In this document: one piece after another, positions 48,343-60,094 of the stretch
How positions within the stretch are numbered: the stretch's first letter is position 1
Layout of the letters: the number at the start of each line of letters is the position of its first letter
Source: Pyrococcus kukulkanii
GTDB taxonomy: Archaea; Methanobacteriota_B; Thermococci; Thermococcales; Thermococcaceae
Direction: 5' to 3'
Length of the DNA stretch: 64,000 bases
NCBI RefSeq assembly: GCF_041647995.1
Contig: NZ_JARRIB010000001.1
Location: forward strand, 434,001-498,000
Translations under genes and position numbers: made by a program
The notes under the pieces: model-generated
What the model was told of the DNA's origin: nothing
Seen by the model: only the letters and a program-made list of their open reading frames with translations
Databases searched by the model: none

Positions 48343-50112
48343 TCAAGTGTTAAGGTGGGCATCAAACTTATCGCTCTTTCCGTAGTCCGCGTAAGCCCTG
48401 TCGAGCCTCTTGCTCACGTAGGGCCCGTCCTTCCTGTAGCCGAACCTACGGTAGTACTCCCTAACTCCAACCCCGCTTATCACGAGAATCTTCTTCGCAT
48501 CGAACTCTTCCCTCGCTATCCTCTCAGCCTCAGCCAACAGCTCCCTGCCGTAGCCCCTGTGTTGCCACTCGTACTTGGGCTTCTCCCCTATTGGAACCAG
48601 AGGACCATAAACGTGGAGCTCCCTGACTATGGCTGAAGGACAGCAGTTTATCTCCTTTCTGTGAGCCTTTTCGCTCGGGATCCTCAGGCGGAGGAAGCCT
48701 ATGAGGATGTCGTTCTTTACATCCTCAAAGCTGAGGAATATCTCCGTTCCGCCTGCAGCCTCGTAATCTTCCCTCAGCAGCTTGATGTGCTCTACCTCGG
48801 GAATCTTCCCGAACTTCTGCATCTGATGTCCAACTTCCCTGAACCTTATCTCCCTCGGCCTTATTCCCCTCCTAACTAGTTCCTCAAAGACGAGCTGCCC
48901 GAGGTTGGAGTGCTTAACCCCAGCAACTATCAGGTGAGCGGGAATGTCCCTTTGGATCCTCATGACCCTGACCCACTTTGGGAAGATCTTATAGGCCTCG
49001 ACTAAGAGCTCAAGGGCTTCCTGGGTTGTGTAGGGCCTGTAAAGACCGGCCTTGTACCAAGCGTACAGGGGAGCATCCCTAGTAACAAGCGTTGGATAAA
49101 TTTTCAACATGTCAGGCCTGAACTTTGGATCCTCAAAGATCGTTTTAAAGGTGTATAGATCCCTCTCAAAGTTGCTCCCAGGAAGGCCTGGCATTATGTG
49201 GTAGTTAATCTTCAACCCAGCATCCCTCAACAGCTGCGTGGCCTTAACTATCTCTTCAACTCCGTGACCCCTCCTCGTCCTCTCATGGATGAAGTTGAAT
49301 ATAGTCTGCACTCCAAGCTCAACCCTCGTCGTTCCAAAGGCGAGCATTCTGTCTATCTGCTTCTCAAAGGCCCAATCTGGCCTAGTTTCGATAGTTAAGC
49401 CAACCATCCTAACTTTGGCCTTCTCGTTCTTCCTCTGCTCATCCTCAAGATAGTAGTAGGGCTTCCTATGAGTCCTCTCCCAGGCCTTCTTAAACTTAGG
49501 GTCCTCTTCAAATACGGACTTGTCTTTCTGAAGGATAAGCCTTACAAGCTTCTCCTCAAGGTTCTCTATATCCTTGAAGTAGGGGAAGTCGTTCATCGCC
49601 TTAAAGGCGCACTTGATGAACCACTCCTGATAGTCCAAGTCAACGGCAGGGAAAGTTCCTCCCTGGATTATCACCTCGACCTTATCAATTGGATGACCGA
49701 TGTCGTAAAGCTGCTTGAGCCTCGCCATCATGATTATGTACGGATGATAGCCGTACTGGGCAGCCCTCAAGGCCGATGGCTCCTTCCCGGTGTAGCTTTG
49801 GGGAGAGCCCACGGCAGGGCCTCCAGGACAGTAGATACAGCGTCCATGGGGACATGGGAAGGGCTTTGTCATCATGGCAACTACAGCAACTCCGCTGATG
49901 GTTCTAGTGGGCTTCTTCTTTAGGAGATCCCTGAACTCCTCCCTTCTATCTTTAGGAAGTGCCCTCCAGATTTCAGAGTTCCTGGGTAAGCGTGGAAGGT
50001 GATACTTCCTAGAGACCTCTATCTTGAGCTTGTTTAGCTCCTCTCTATCCTTAATCTCGCCACGTAAAAGGATCCTCACGATCTCCTCCACGGCTTTCTC
50101 AAACTCACCCAT
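48343..50112 (-). CDS. elp3: Elp3, tRNA U34 carboxymethyltransferase/acetyltransferase-like
   Basis: 589 residues. Archaeal Elp3 uses radical SAM chemistry and acetyl-CoA to make cm5U-type modification at tRNA wobble uridine. Radical SAM Cys are in CPHGRCIYCPGG, the core has KVEVIIQGGTFPAVD and GLTIETRPDWAFE, and the C-terminal GNAT acetyltransferase domain has RGYGRELLAEAERIAREEF and YYRRFGYRKDGPYVSK. GAGGTG lies before the ATG. The full-length two-domain form is present. Confidence 0.95.
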   Translation of the reverse strand: MGEFEKAVEEIVRILLRGEIKDREELNKLKIEVSRKYHLPRLPRNSEIWRALPKDRREEFRDLLKKKPTRTISGVAVVAMMTKPFPCPHGRCIYCPGGPAVGSPQSYTGKEPSALRAAQYGYHPYIIMMARLKQLYDIGHPIDKVEVIIQGGTFPAVDLDYQEWFIKCAFKAMNDFPYFKDIENLEEKLVRLILQKDKSVFEEDPKFKKAWERTHRKPYYYLEDEQRKNEKAKVRMVGLTIETRPDWAFEKQIDRMLAFGTTRVELGVQTIFNFIHERTRRGHGVEEIVKATQLLRDAGLKINYHIMPGLPGSNFERDLYTFKTIFEDPKFRPDMLKIYPTLVTRDAPLYAWYKAGLYRPYTTQEALELLVEAYKIFPKWVRVMRIQRDIPAHLIVAGVKHSNLGQLVFEELVRRGIRPREIRFREVGHQMQKFGKIPEVEHIKLLREDYEAAGGTEIFLSFEDVKNDILIGFLRLRIPSEKAHRKEINCCPSAIVRELHVYGPLVPIGEKPKYEWQHRGYGRELLAEAERIAREEFDAKKILVISGVGVREYYRRFGYRKDGPYVSKRLDRAYADYGKSDKFDAHLNT

Positions 50113-50222
50113 TGGAACACCTCTCAGCCCAAGTTAAGCATTAGCTTTAAAGTGTTTGCTTTACAACAATTTACAACGAAAAGTTTAAATTAAAGTAACT
50201 TATCATGATCTGAGGGGCATCA

Positions 50223-50864
50223 ATGAAAATAGAGGTACTTGTTATATTATTTATGTTAGTTGTAGGGTTTAGCGGGTGCATCTCAACTGAAACTCCAACT
50301 ATGACTCACACCACCCCGGAAAATACTACTACACAGCAACTAACGACTACTAAGCTCGATAAAATCTGGGTGTATGTGAATAACTCCGAATATAATGTAA
50401 CTATCCTGGTTCCAGTAAATATTGCAAAAGAAGTCGAAGAACTTTTAGCCAATATAATAATTGAACAGATAGATATCGCCGCAAAGGAAGGATATAGTGG
50501 AGCTGGATTTAGAGTGTACGTATTGAAATTCCCCAAGGTTCCCGAGTCTATAAAGTTACGAGTGGATTTCAGTCCAGTACTCAATGGTACAATTGTCACA
50601 TCAAACACTATCCCTTCGATTGGCATTGTTTACGATGGGAAGGTTTACTCCGGAAATATTACGATAAAAAAGCCATTAAGGAAAACTAAAGCAGATTATC
50701 AACTCAAATTTAGCGAAATAAAGAACAGGACAAGGCTAGGAACTATTTTCACGCTAGGGGTTGAGGTTGAAGTCTTCGTGGAGAAAACAGGAGATAATGA
50801 GTGGAAGATATTCGCAGTATGGAACAACGAAACCGTCGGAGGAATATACTATTCACGTGGATAG
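50223..50864 (+). CDS. Secreted lipoprotein-like hypothetical
   Basis: 213 residues. Signal sequence IEVLVILFMLVVGFSGC with a lipobox-like VGFSGC, then a Thr/Pro-rich linker (TPTMTHTTPENTTTQQ) and a soluble domain of about 160 residues with beta strands. Archaeal lipoproteins are anchored at the outer face of the membrane. No family recognised. GAGGGG lies before ATG 50223, TATA-like AAGTTTAAATTAAAG at about 50180. It converges on the SDR pseudogene, overlapping by 12 bases. Confidence 0.75.
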   Translation: MKIEVLVILFMLVVGFSGCISTETPTMTHTTPENTTTQQLTTTKLDKIWVYVNNSEYNVTILVPVNIAKEVEELLANIIIEQIDIAAKEGYSGAGFRVYVLKFPKVPESIKLRVDFSPVLNGTIVTSNTIPSIGIVYDGKVYSGNITIKKPLRKTKADYQLKFSEIKNRTRLGTIFTLGVEVEVFVEKTGDNEWKIFAVWNNETVGGIYYSRG

Positions 50865-51644
50865 AAACCCACCATCGACCAGAATTATTGCCCCGTTGAC
50901 ATAGCTCGCCAGATCGCTTGCGAGGAACAGGATAACTCTAGCTACTTCATCGGGATCTCCAAACCTTCCCATTGGAAGCCTTGCGTTGAAGTTGAAGGAG
51001 ATCGCAATCTTCTCCATGTCAAACTTCATTATCGCCTCTTTCTTCAGCCTTTTTACTCCTTCAGTCTCTATTCCTCCCGGAACAACGACGTTCGCCCTTA
51101 TCTTCTTCCCGTACTCTCTGGCTATTGCCCTGGTTAGTGCCACAACGCCAAGCTTTGAGGCATCATAGTGAACCAAGCCCTTGGCAAATGGGAGGAAGGC
51201 CTCTATTGAGCTGACATTTACTATCACTCCCCCACGCTCCTTCCTCCTTCTCACGAAGTGCTGGCACATCTAGAAGACGGAGTCAAGGTTTATCGCCATG
51301 ACCTTCCTGTAAAAGGCTTCATCAACCTCAAGGAAGTCCTTAAACCAGTAAACTCCCGCATTGTTCACGAGGACATCTGGCTCCCTACCTTTAAGCTGCT
51401 CCCAGAGGAGGTCTATCTCTTGTTTCTTTGACAGGTCAATCCTGAATGTTTCAACATTGACACTGAATTTCTCCTGAATTCTCTCCCTGACGAGGTTAAG
51501 ACCCTCTTCGTTTATGTCCGAAAGGTATAAGTCAGCTCCAGCCTCGGCAAACCTGAAGGCTGTTGCTTTACCTATTCCCGAGGCCGCACCTGTTATTAGG
51601 GCAGTCTTCCCGGAGAGCGAGATGAGCTCATGGAGTGGGTTCAT
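50853..51644 (-). pseudogene. SDR oxidoreductase interrupted by an in-frame TAG
   Basis: About 263 codons in one frame from ATG 51644. Cofactor motif TGAASGIGKATAF, NNAGVYWF, catalytic Ser in NVSSIEAF, Tyr/Lys in HYDASKLGV, and C-terminus NGAIILVDGGF all fit classical SDRs. The only break is TAG at 51270-51272, where the family has a hydrophobic residue (SVF-stop-MCQHFV). No frameshift. Either a recent pseudogene, a sequencing error or readthrough; pyrrolysine genes are not known in Thermococcales. Confidence 0.8.
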
Positions 51645-51707
51645 GGGATCACCTAAAGTATATAATAAGGTTAGGGTTATCTAAACATTATGGACTTTTG
51701 ACACTGG

Positions 51708-51850
51708 GCTTTCCTCAGCTACTCCTGGGAATACCTAACGAGCAGATCCTCCACTATGTACCTCTTTCAATAAAGCCCTCCCAATGGCCTCCATAAAATC
51801 CCTTGGCTCATCTTCAAAGATCTTCGACAAAGGAAGATAGCACACCTTTC
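51708..51850 (-). other. Unassigned coding-like stretch
   Basis: On the minus strand a frame reads KLSQLNELGKVCYLPLSKIF, EDEPRDFMEAIGRALLKEVHSG and a stop near 51707, overlapping the end of the flavodoxin gene in another frame. It looks like the C-terminal part of a protein, without a start. A frameshift at the end of the flavodoxin or a remnant are both possible. Confidence 0.3.
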
Positions 51851-51855
51851 CTAGT

Positions 51856-52356
51856 TCATTTAGCTGGCTTAGCTTTGGGGTTCTCTTCCTCGGCTCTGCT
51901 ATTCTCAATACGAAACGTAGGTATTAGCTTTCTTTTTCCTCCGAATATTTCGGCTAGCTCACGGCCCCAGGAATAGGCCTCCTTAATTGTCCTGGAGTTT
52001 TCCTTCCTTATCCATCCCCTAAAGATCCTCTCATCAATGATATCACCTTTAATCCCCCTCTTAACGAGGTTGAGGTACCTAAACTCCGCATACCTCTTCC
52101 CCAGCACTCCAAAGATATCAGCCATGCAAACCACAAACACTGCAACTACCTTCCCTTTTAGGCCATCATTCCTCCGAATGAACTCCAAGACTTCAGGCAG
52201 GGGCTTTTCGTAATATATCGGGGTTCCGAGGACTATGAAATCCTCCAACTCCTCCGGCCACTCTTTTCTGAGATCTACTACAATATCCCCCAGACCTTCA
52301 GCAATAGCCTCAGCTATTCTTTTTGTTGATCCCCTTCTAGTTGAAACTACTATCAT
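51856..52356 (-). CDS. Flavodoxin-like protein
   Basis: 166 residues. Flavodoxin fold of the Flavodoxin_5/HemG type: phosphate loop STRRGSTKRIAEAIA, VLGTPIYYEKPLPE and VAVFVVCMADIF. It likely binds FMN and carries electrons or acts on a small substrate. It is divergent from the nicotinate phosphoribosyltransferase gene, with about 60 bases between. The C-terminal 20 residues (AEEENPKAKPAK) may be altered by a frameshift (see the stretch downstream). Confidence 0.8.
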   Translation of the reverse strand: MIVVSTRRGSTKRIAEAIAEGLGDIVVDLRKEWPEELEDFIVLGTPIYYEKPLPEVLEFIRRNDGLKGKVVAVFVVCMADIFGVLGKRYAEFRYLNLVKRGIKGDIIDERIFRGWIRKENSRTIKEAYSWGRELAEIFGGKRKLIPTFRIENSRAEEENPKAKPAK

Positions 52357-52418
52357 TGATCATGCATGGGTGTGGGAAGTCTTAAAGGTTCCTGAGGATA
52401 TTTATTGTGGTGGTGGTC

Positions 52419-53588
52419 ATGAAGTTCTACATAGCCAGCGAAGAGGATATAAAGGCCGGAAAGACAACGGATATATACTTCATAAGGACAAAGAAGATCC
52501 TTGAGGCGAAGAACATTCACAAGAAAGTTTTTGCAGATGTAACAACCACGTCACTCCCAAAGAACTGGAAGTGGGGAGTTCTCGTTGGAGTTGAAGAAGT
52601 TGCGAAACTCCTCGAAGGATTGCCCGTGAACGTTTACGCGATGCCAGAAGGAACAATATTCCATCCATATGAACCCGTTCTTCAAATTGAGGGCTACTAT
52701 GAGGATTTCGGGATTTACGAGACGGCCTTATTGGGAATGTTGAGTCAAGCAAGTGGAATTGCAACTGCGGCATTAAGAATTAAGATTGCTGCAAAGTTCA
52801 AGCCCGTATACTCCTTCGGGATTAGACACATGCATCCAGCAATAGCCCCGATGATAGATAGAGCAGCGTTCATAGGTGGTTGCGATGGTGTTTCTGGCGT
52901 TTTAGGGGCAGAGATGATGGGAGAGAAAGCAGTAGGAACTATGCCTCACGCACTGATAATCACCGTTGGAGACCAAGTAAAGGCATGGAAGTACTTCGAT
53001 GAGGTAATAGAAGAGGAAGTTCCCAGGATAGCCCTAGTCGATACTTTTTATGATGAAAAGGTTGAGGCTGTAATGGCCGCGGAAACCCTTGGAAAGAAGC
53101 TGTTTGCAGTAAGGCTCGACACCCCAAGCTCAAGAAGAGGTAATTTCCGAAAAATCATTGAAGAAGTTAAATGGGAGTTAAAAGTTAGGGGCTACGACTG
53201 GGTCAAGATATTTATCTCGGGCGGATTGGACGAAGAGAAGATAAAGGAGATCGCTGATGTCGCGGATGCATTTGGAGTTGGAGGGGCAATTGCAAGCGCA
53301 AAGCCCATTGACTTCGCCTTAGATATAGTCGAAGTCGAAGGGAAGCCAATGGCAAAGAGAGGCAAGCTTAGCGGAAGAAAGCAGGTTTATCGCTGTGAGA
53401 ATGGTCACTACCATGTTATTCCAGCAAATAAGAAGCTTGAGAGATGCCCGGTATGTGGAGCAAAGGTCGAGCCCCTGCTTAAACCGATAGTAGAAAACGG
53501 TGAGATTGTAGCGGAGTTTCCAAAGGCTAGGGAGATCAGGGAGTACGTACTAGAACAGGCCAAGAAGTTCAACCTAATAATAGAATAG
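52419..53588 (+). CDS. pncB: Nicotinate phosphoribosyltransferase (archaeal type)
   Basis: 389 residues. It makes nicotinate mononucleotide from nicotinate and PRPP for NAD salvage. Motifs: FADVTTTSLPKNWKWGVLVG, YSFGIRHMHPAIAPMIDRAAFIGG (split, HMHPAIAP), GTMPHALIITVGD and ISGGLDEEKI. The C-terminal Cys motif YRCENGHYHVIPANKKLERC plus CGAK forms a zinc ribbon as in the Thermoplasma enzyme. ATG 52419 is preferred because GGTGGTGGTC lies in front. Confidence 0.9.
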   Translation: MKFYIASEEDIKAGKTTDIYFIRTKKILEAKNIHKKVFADVTTTSLPKNWKWGVLVGVEEVAKLLEGLPVNVYAMPEGTIFHPYEPVLQIEGYYEDFGIYETALLGMLSQASGIATAALRIKIAAKFKPVYSFGIRHMHPAIAPMIDRAAFIGGCDGVSGVLGAEMMGEKAVGTMPHALIITVGDQVKAWKYFDEVIEEEVPRIALVDTFYDEKVEAVMAAETLGKKLFAVRLDTPSSRRGNFRKIIEEVKWELKVRGYDWVKIFISGGLDEEKIKEIADVADAFGVGGAIASAKPIDFALDIVEVEGKPMAKRGKLSGRKQVYRCENGHYHVIPANKKLERCPVCGAKVEPLLKPIVENGEIVAEFPKAREIREYVLEQAKKFNLIIE

Positions 53589-53604
53589 AAATAAAGAAAG
53601 GAGG

Positions 53605-53823
<219 letters not shown>

Positions 53824-53959
53824 CTAACGTAAGCCTAGGTAAATATAAACCTTTCGTAATCTTTTCGAATTTTTCTGCCAATTTTTATCTAAAACAAAAA
53901 GTTAAAATCCGCAAGTTGGAAATTAGGGAAACCTAAGATGGTTAAATAATAGAAGGGGA

Positions 53960-55390
<1,431 letters not shown>

Positions 55391-55395
55391 TTACA

Positions 55396-56259
55396 TCACC
55401 CCCTAGCTTTAAGCTCTTCTAGATACTTCTCTAATGCAATTCTCTCCATTTTAGAATAGAACCCAACCCTCTGAATTAACTCGTCCCAATCAACCTGGTA
55501 AGCATCGAACTCAGGCCCATCAACACAGGCAAACTTCACTTCTCCTCCAACTCTTACTCTACAAGCTCCACACATTCCAGTCCCATCAACCATTATAGGA
55601 TGGAGGTCAACTCTCATTGGAATGTCAAACTCCTTAACTACTTCAAATACGGCCTTTTGATCTCCTGGAGGGCCTACCATAAACACAAGATCCCAGTTTT
55701 CATGCTCCAGAAGCTCCCTAACTTTCTCCACGAGTCTCTTAGTCACATATCTCATGTTGGTCCTGAGATCAAGATTCTGATTCAGTTTCACTGGCTCAAC
55801 TATATGCCTTGAAACGGCCTTTTCGAGATAGTCTTTGAGAATTACCATAGGTTCAAAGGTTACGTGTAATGTCGTTACGTCATTTCCAATCTCCTGCCAC
55901 GCCTTAGCTATAGGATAAACCTCAACTATACCTACATAAGCACCGATTGCAAGTACCTTGCCAAACTTCTCCATTGGAGCGGGATTGCCCAACGGACCGG
56001 CAACATTTAGTAGGGAATCTCCTTCGCTGAGTTCAAGGGCCATTCTCATCGTAGTCTTTCCCCGTGTGAATACTACTAGTACTATCCATCCTTCATTCCT
56101 GTCCCACATCACAGGAGTTAGAGGGATTCTCTCACCATTTTGGAATGCCCTAACGATAACAAACTGACCCGGTTGGACTTTTCTGGCAACATGGGGAGCA
56201 TAGATTTTATACCAGGTATTTCTCATCGCAATTTCTCTCTTCTCAAGGATCTTGTACAC
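55396..56259 (-). CDS. sudB: NfnS/SudB: small subunit with FAD and [2Fe-2S]
   Basis: 287 residues from a GTG start that has GGAGGTG six bases in front; the frame extends further upstream but the family N-terminus starts here (YKILEKREIAMRNTWYKI). Ferredoxin-NADP reductase fold with FAD region RIPLTPVMWDRNE and the C-terminal cluster DGTGMCGACRVRVGG...CVDGPEFDAYQVDW. The Cys pattern CGAC binds the [2Fe-2S] or [3Fe-4S] cluster. The stop is 5 bases before the start of the large subunit. Confidence 0.93.
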   Translation of the reverse strand: MYKILEKREIAMRNTWYKIYAPHVARKVQPGQFVIVRAFQNGERIPLTPVMWDRNEGWIVLVVFTRGKTTMRMALELSEGDSLLNVAGPLGNPAPMEKFGKVLAIGAYVGIVEVYPIAKAWQEIGNDVTTLHVTFEPMVILKDYLEKAVSRHIVEPVKLNQNLDLRTNMRYVTKRLVEKVRELLEHENWDLVFMVGPPGDQKAVFEVVKEFDIPMRVDLHPIMVDGTGMCGACRVRVGGEVKFACVDGPEFDAYQVDWDELIQRVGFYSKMERIALEKYLEELKARG

Positions 56260-56461
56260 TATGAACACCTCCGTTCGAATGAACATTTTTGAACATTACA
56301 TTAGATTGTGAACGTTTTGTGCTTATAAAATTATTGTAAACAAAAGGTGAAAGATATGAAGCCCCTAAAAGGAAACGCCAGAAGGATTTTTGATAGGTAT
56401 CCAAAACTGTGTATAATTTTCTTTCAAACGAAAATCTATTAAGTGAACTTCCAAGGCTGAA

Positions 56462-57742
56462 ATGATGGTGAAAGTCCATATTGAAAATTACGGTTGCGCG
56501 AGAAACAGGGCAGATGGAGAGATGATGGCTGCTCTCCTCTACTTAGCAGGATACAAGCTAGTTGATGCAGCCGATGAAGCAGAAATAGTTATTGTGAATA
56601 GCTGTGCTGTCAAAGATCCAACGGAGAGAAAGATAGCAAGAAGGATTAGGGAACTCCTAGATAGAGGAAAGAAAGTTATAGTTACCGGATGCCTCCCTCA
56701 CGTTAACCCCGAAATCATAGATGAAAGAGTTTCTGCGATATTGGGAGTTAAGAGCATAGATAGAATTACCCAAGCAGTTGAGTACGCTTTAAGGGGAGAG
56801 AAGCTAATAAGTGTTCCCGATTGGAGGAAGAGAAATTTGGATAAGCTTGACCTCCCCAGGTTGTCCCCAAGAGGTGTTCACTTTATAGTGCCGATAGCTG
56901 AAGGTTGCCTGAATGCATGCACGTACTGTGCAACGAGACTTGCCAGAGGAGTCTTAAAGAGTTATGCCCCAGAAAAAGTTGTTGAATGGGTGAAATGGGC
57001 AATTAGACAAGGATACAAGGAGATATGGCTTTCAGCAGAAGATACCGGATGTTATGGTTTTGACATAGGAACCAACCTAGCTAAGCTTTTAGAGGAGATA
57101 ACTGCAATAGACGGAGAATTCAGGGTAAGGGTTGGAATGATGAACCCAAATCACGTCATAAAGTTTCTTGACGAACTTATAGATGCTTACAAGGATGAGA
57201 AAGTCTATAAATTTTTACACTTACCCGTTCAGAGCGGGGATAATGATATCCTGAGGAGAATGGGAAGAAATTATACCGTGGAAGAGTTCGAAGAAATAGT
57301 CAGGACCTTTAAAAGGGAATTTCCAGACCTAAACTTACACACCGATATAATCGTAGGCTTTCCTGGAGAGACAGAGGAAGCATTTCAAAGAAGCGTTGAA
57401 CTAATAAAGAGAATTAAGCCAGATAAGGTTAACGTTTCAAGGTACTCCCCAAGGCCAGGAACTGTAGCAGCTAAATGGAAACAGCTTCCTGGATGGCTCA
57501 TAAAGGAAAGGTCAAGAATAATGCACAGAATAAGGTTACAGATTAGTTATGAGATTAACAAAAAGTACATTGGGAGAAGGCTAAGGGTTCTTATTCATGG
57601 GAAAGGGAAGAAAGGAAACGTGGATGCCGTTACGATGAATTACAAGCATATAATTTTACCCCAAGGAGAAAAAGGCAAATTCGCAGAAGTAAAAGTTAAA
57701 GGAGCAACTTCAACGTATCTTTTAGGCGAGATAGTAAGCTAA
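56462..57742 (+). CDS. MtaB-type tRNA methylthiotransferase (ms2t6A)
   Basis: 426 residues. N-terminal MTTase domain with three Cys (YGCARNRADGE, NSCAVKDPTE, TGCLPH), radical SAM CNACTYCATRLARG, and a C-terminal TRAM domain (GRRLRVLIHGKGKKG ... STYLLGEIVS). Archaeal e-MtaB adds a methylthio group to t6A37 in ANN-decoding tRNAs. Probable start ATG 56462. It is divergent from the NfnS gene. Confidence 0.92.
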   Translation: MMVKVHIENYGCARNRADGEMMAALLYLAGYKLVDAADEAEIVIVNSCAVKDPTERKIARRIRELLDRGKKVIVTGCLPHVNPEIIDERVSAILGVKSIDRITQAVEYALRGEKLISVPDWRKRNLDKLDLPRLSPRGVHFIVPIAEGCLNACTYCATRLARGVLKSYAPEKVVEWVKWAIRQGYKEIWLSAEDTGCYGFDIGTNLAKLLEEITAIDGEFRVRVGMMNPNHVIKFLDELIDAYKDEKVYKFLHLPVQSGDNDILRRMGRNYTVEEFEEIVRTFKREFPDLNLHTDIIVGFPGETEEAFQRSVELIKRIKPDKVNVSRYSPRPGTVAAKWKQLPGWLIKERSRIMHRIRLQISYEINKKYIGRRLRVLIHGKGKKGNVDAVTMNYKHIILPQGEKGKFAEVKVKGATSTYLLGEIVS

Positions 57743-57782
57743 GGTTTTTAATAATTTATTCCAATTTATTCTGGTGGTGAGA

Positions 57783-58247
57783 ATGGCTAAGGGGCTTCAG
57801 GCTCACAACATCAGGATAAGAACGTTCATCCATGCAACTGAGGATCCTGAAAAGGTACTTGAAGCCCTTGAAACGTTATTCCCCGAGGACATCTCCGCCA
57901 AGGATGTGGACTTTGAAGTCATCGAAACTGAAGGATACTTCGGTAATCCCATCCTAGTCGTTGATGCAGAACTAAGACACTCAAGAAACGTAAGGAAGTT
58001 TCTCGAAAATTTAAGGAACATGCTCAGCGAAGAAGATAGGAGGTACCTTTGGGAGCACGCGGAGGAAAAGGTTGACGAGACTGGAACGTTTTACATAAGG
58101 TTTGATAAACAGAAAGCCTACTTAGGGGAGGTAAAAGTTAGCGAAGGAGAAGATGTAATCCATGTGAGGATTAAGGTAAAGGCGTTTCCCATGAAAAAAG
58201 AGAGTGTTGTCAAAGCAGTGAAGGAATGGCTGGAGGGTGGGGAGTGA
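57783..58247 (+). CDS. Putative RNA-binding protein (exosome-linked family)
   Basis: 154 residues from ATG 57783 (GGTGGTGA in front). The family (archaeal COG1325) is described as RNA-binding and found near RNase P and exosome genes. Conserved parts here are [40 protein letters not shown] and [11 protein letters not shown]. It overlaps the next gene, the RNase P subunit, by 4 bases (GTGA). Confidence 0.8.
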   Translation: MAKGLQAHNIRIRTFIHATEDPEKVLEALETLFPEDISAKDVDFEVIETEGYFGNPILVVDAELRHSRNVRKFLENLRNMLSEEDRRYLWEHAEEKVDETGTFYIRFDKQKAYLGEVKVSEGEDVIHVRIKVKAFPMKKESVVKAVKEWLEGGE

Positions 58248-58867
58248 AATGGATTGAAATGGACATAAGGAATGAGGAGGCGTTCAAATTAGCCAAAGAA
58301 TGGTTTGATGAAGTTATTTTTTCCTATGAAGTTCCCCCAGGAAGCCTCGACAAATTAACTTTAAGGGAACTTAAAGAAAGATATGGAAAAGTTGCAATAA
58401 CATTAATCAATCCAAAACCAAGCTTAGTCAAAGAAGTTATTCAGAAGTTTAAGCAGGACTATTTAATTTACGTCGAATCAAAAGACCTTAGGATTGTTAG
58501 ATATTCAATTGAAAGGGGTGTCGATGCAATTATAAGTCCCTGGGCAGGAAGAAAGGATGCAGGGATAGACCATGTCCTAGCAAGATTAATGGCAAGAAAA
58601 AACGTGGCCCTAGGGTTCTCCCTAAGACCACTACTTTATGCAAGCCAATACGAGAGGGCAAACATGCTAAGGTTTATGAGAAAGGCATGGGAACTTGCCA
58701 ACAAATACAAGCTCAGAAGATTCTTAACATCCTCATCCAAGAGCAAGTGGGAAGTCAGAGAACCAAGGGATCTTGCAAGTTTGGGGATAATCTTAGGCAT
58801 GGACATGCCACAAGCAAAGGCATCTCTCTCTATGTATCCAGAACTCACTCTAAAAAGGCTTAAATAA
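58244..58867 (+). CDS. rnp3: RNase P protein component 3 (Rpp30)
   Basis: 207 residues from GTG 58244 (212-213 from the alternative ATG 58226; annotated homologues use a longer N-terminus such as MVGGGGVKFIEMD). TIM-barrel fold; key parts [40 protein letters not shown] and [20 protein letters not shown]. It is one of the protein subunits that help RNase P RNA process tRNA 5' ends. Confidence 0.92.
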   Translation: MKWIEMDIRNEEAFKLAKEWFDEVIFSYEVPPGSLDKLTLRELKERYGKVAITLINPKPSLVKEVIQKFKQDYLIYVESKDLRIVRYSIERGVDAIISPWAGRKDAGIDHVLARLMARKNVALGFSLRPLLYASQYERANMLRFMRKAWELANKYKLRRFLTSSSKSKWEVREPRDLASLGIILGMDMPQAKASLSMYPELTLKRLK

Positions 58868-58912
58868 GATTAAGGTAATACAATTCAAGCTAAAGCAAGG
58901 GAGGGTGGAGGG

Positions 58913-60094
58913 TTGGACATAGATCTTCTCATGTCAACTCCAGAGGAGCTTGAGAGGGAAGGGTACAGGTACATCAAGGAAGGTAAAATTAAGGACGGCG
59001 TTAAAATGCTTGTGAGGGCAGCTAAGGGGTATGAAGAAAAAAAGGACATCCAAAAAGCAGCAGGTTTATACAAAGAAGCTGGAATACTATTGAGAAATAA
59101 GCTGGGATTGTATGAACAGGCAAAGCCCATAACATTAAGGGCAGCATACCTTTACTTACGGATAATAGAGAGGGAAATTGATAAATCAGAAGTCAATTTG
59201 GATAAGTTGACTAACTCATGCCTAAGTGTAATAGAGGCATTCACGTTTCTTGGAGATCAAGAACACGTTAGAAAATACGCTGAAGAATTTGCTAAAATGT
59301 ACGAAGATTTAGGCTCAAGCTACGAGGAAGCAGGGGAAACCGAGTCAGCAATAGTAGCATATGAATCAGCTTATAGGTATTATGATCTCCTCTCAAATAA
59401 GGAAGGAATAGAAAGAATAGCCGGAAGATTGGTAGAAATCTATGGAAAGATTGCAGAGGACGCAATTTCGAATGAGATGTACGAAGAGAGCGCAGAAGCC
59501 TTCGAAAGGGTAGCCAATTATATAAAGGCCATATTCGGGTATGATGAAAGGTACAGGGAACTAATGGAGACAGCAGGAAAACACTACGAAAAAGCCAGCA
59601 AATTGGCATACGCTGAAGGTGACTTGGAAACCATGACAAGGCTTCTACTTAAAGCTCAGTATGCATATCTGCTCGCAAGAAATTTTAACAGAGCCAATCT
59701 TATTGGAGTGAACTTGATTAAGATGCTCAATCAAGTTATTGAAACATACAGGAGTTCAGGAAGATTTGACATAGTAGGGGATAAGCTCATTGAACTAGCA
59801 GAAGCGCTAGTGGGGTTAGGAAAGTTTGAGAACGCAATGAAAGTTTATAGAGAGGCATTGGAGGAAACCGGGGGCAGGATCGATATAAGGGCTAGGATAA
59901 GGACGAGTATTATAAAATATATCGCGGCAAAAGAAATGAAGTTAGAGATGCTAAAAATACTTGACGCTATTGCCTTCCTAATGAAGCATGCTAAGTTCCT
60001 TGATGCTATAGAATTAGCAGAAGAGGCAATAAGAAAATATGAAGAAGGAGAAAAAGTATTAAAGGCTATGTACCAAGCAGAGGGACTCAAGTAA
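58913..60094 (+). CDS. TPR/SNAP-like repeat protein
   Basis: 393 residues from a TTG start with GGTGGAGGG upstream. Many helical repeats: REGYRYIKEGKIKDGVKML, AAGLYKEAGILLRN, SSYEEAGETESAIVAYESAY and AMKVYREALEETGG. The pattern recalls alpha-SNAP-like or TPR solenoids that mediate protein contacts. No catalytic motif. It is separated from rnp3 by 45 bases and overlaps the glycosyltransferase at its 3' end by 8 bases. Role unknown. Confidence 0.75.
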   Translation: MDIDLLMSTPEELEREGYRYIKEGKIKDGVKMLVRAAKGYEEKKDIQKAAGLYKEAGILLRNKLGLYEQAKPITLRAAYLYLRIIEREIDKSEVNLDKLTNSCLSVIEAFTFLGDQEHVRKYAEEFAKMYEDLGSSYEEAGETESAIVAYESAYRYYDLLSNKEGIERIAGRLVEIYGKIAEDAISNEMYEESAEAFERVANYIKAIFGYDERYRELMETAGKHYEKASKLAYAEGDLETMTRLLLKAQYAYLLARNFNRANLIGVNLIKMLNQVIETYRSSGRFDIVGDKLIELAEALVGLGKFENAMKVYREALEETGGRIDIRARIRTSIIKYIAAKEMKLEMLKILDAIAFLMKHAKFLDAIELAEEAIRKYEEGEKVLKAMYQAEGLK

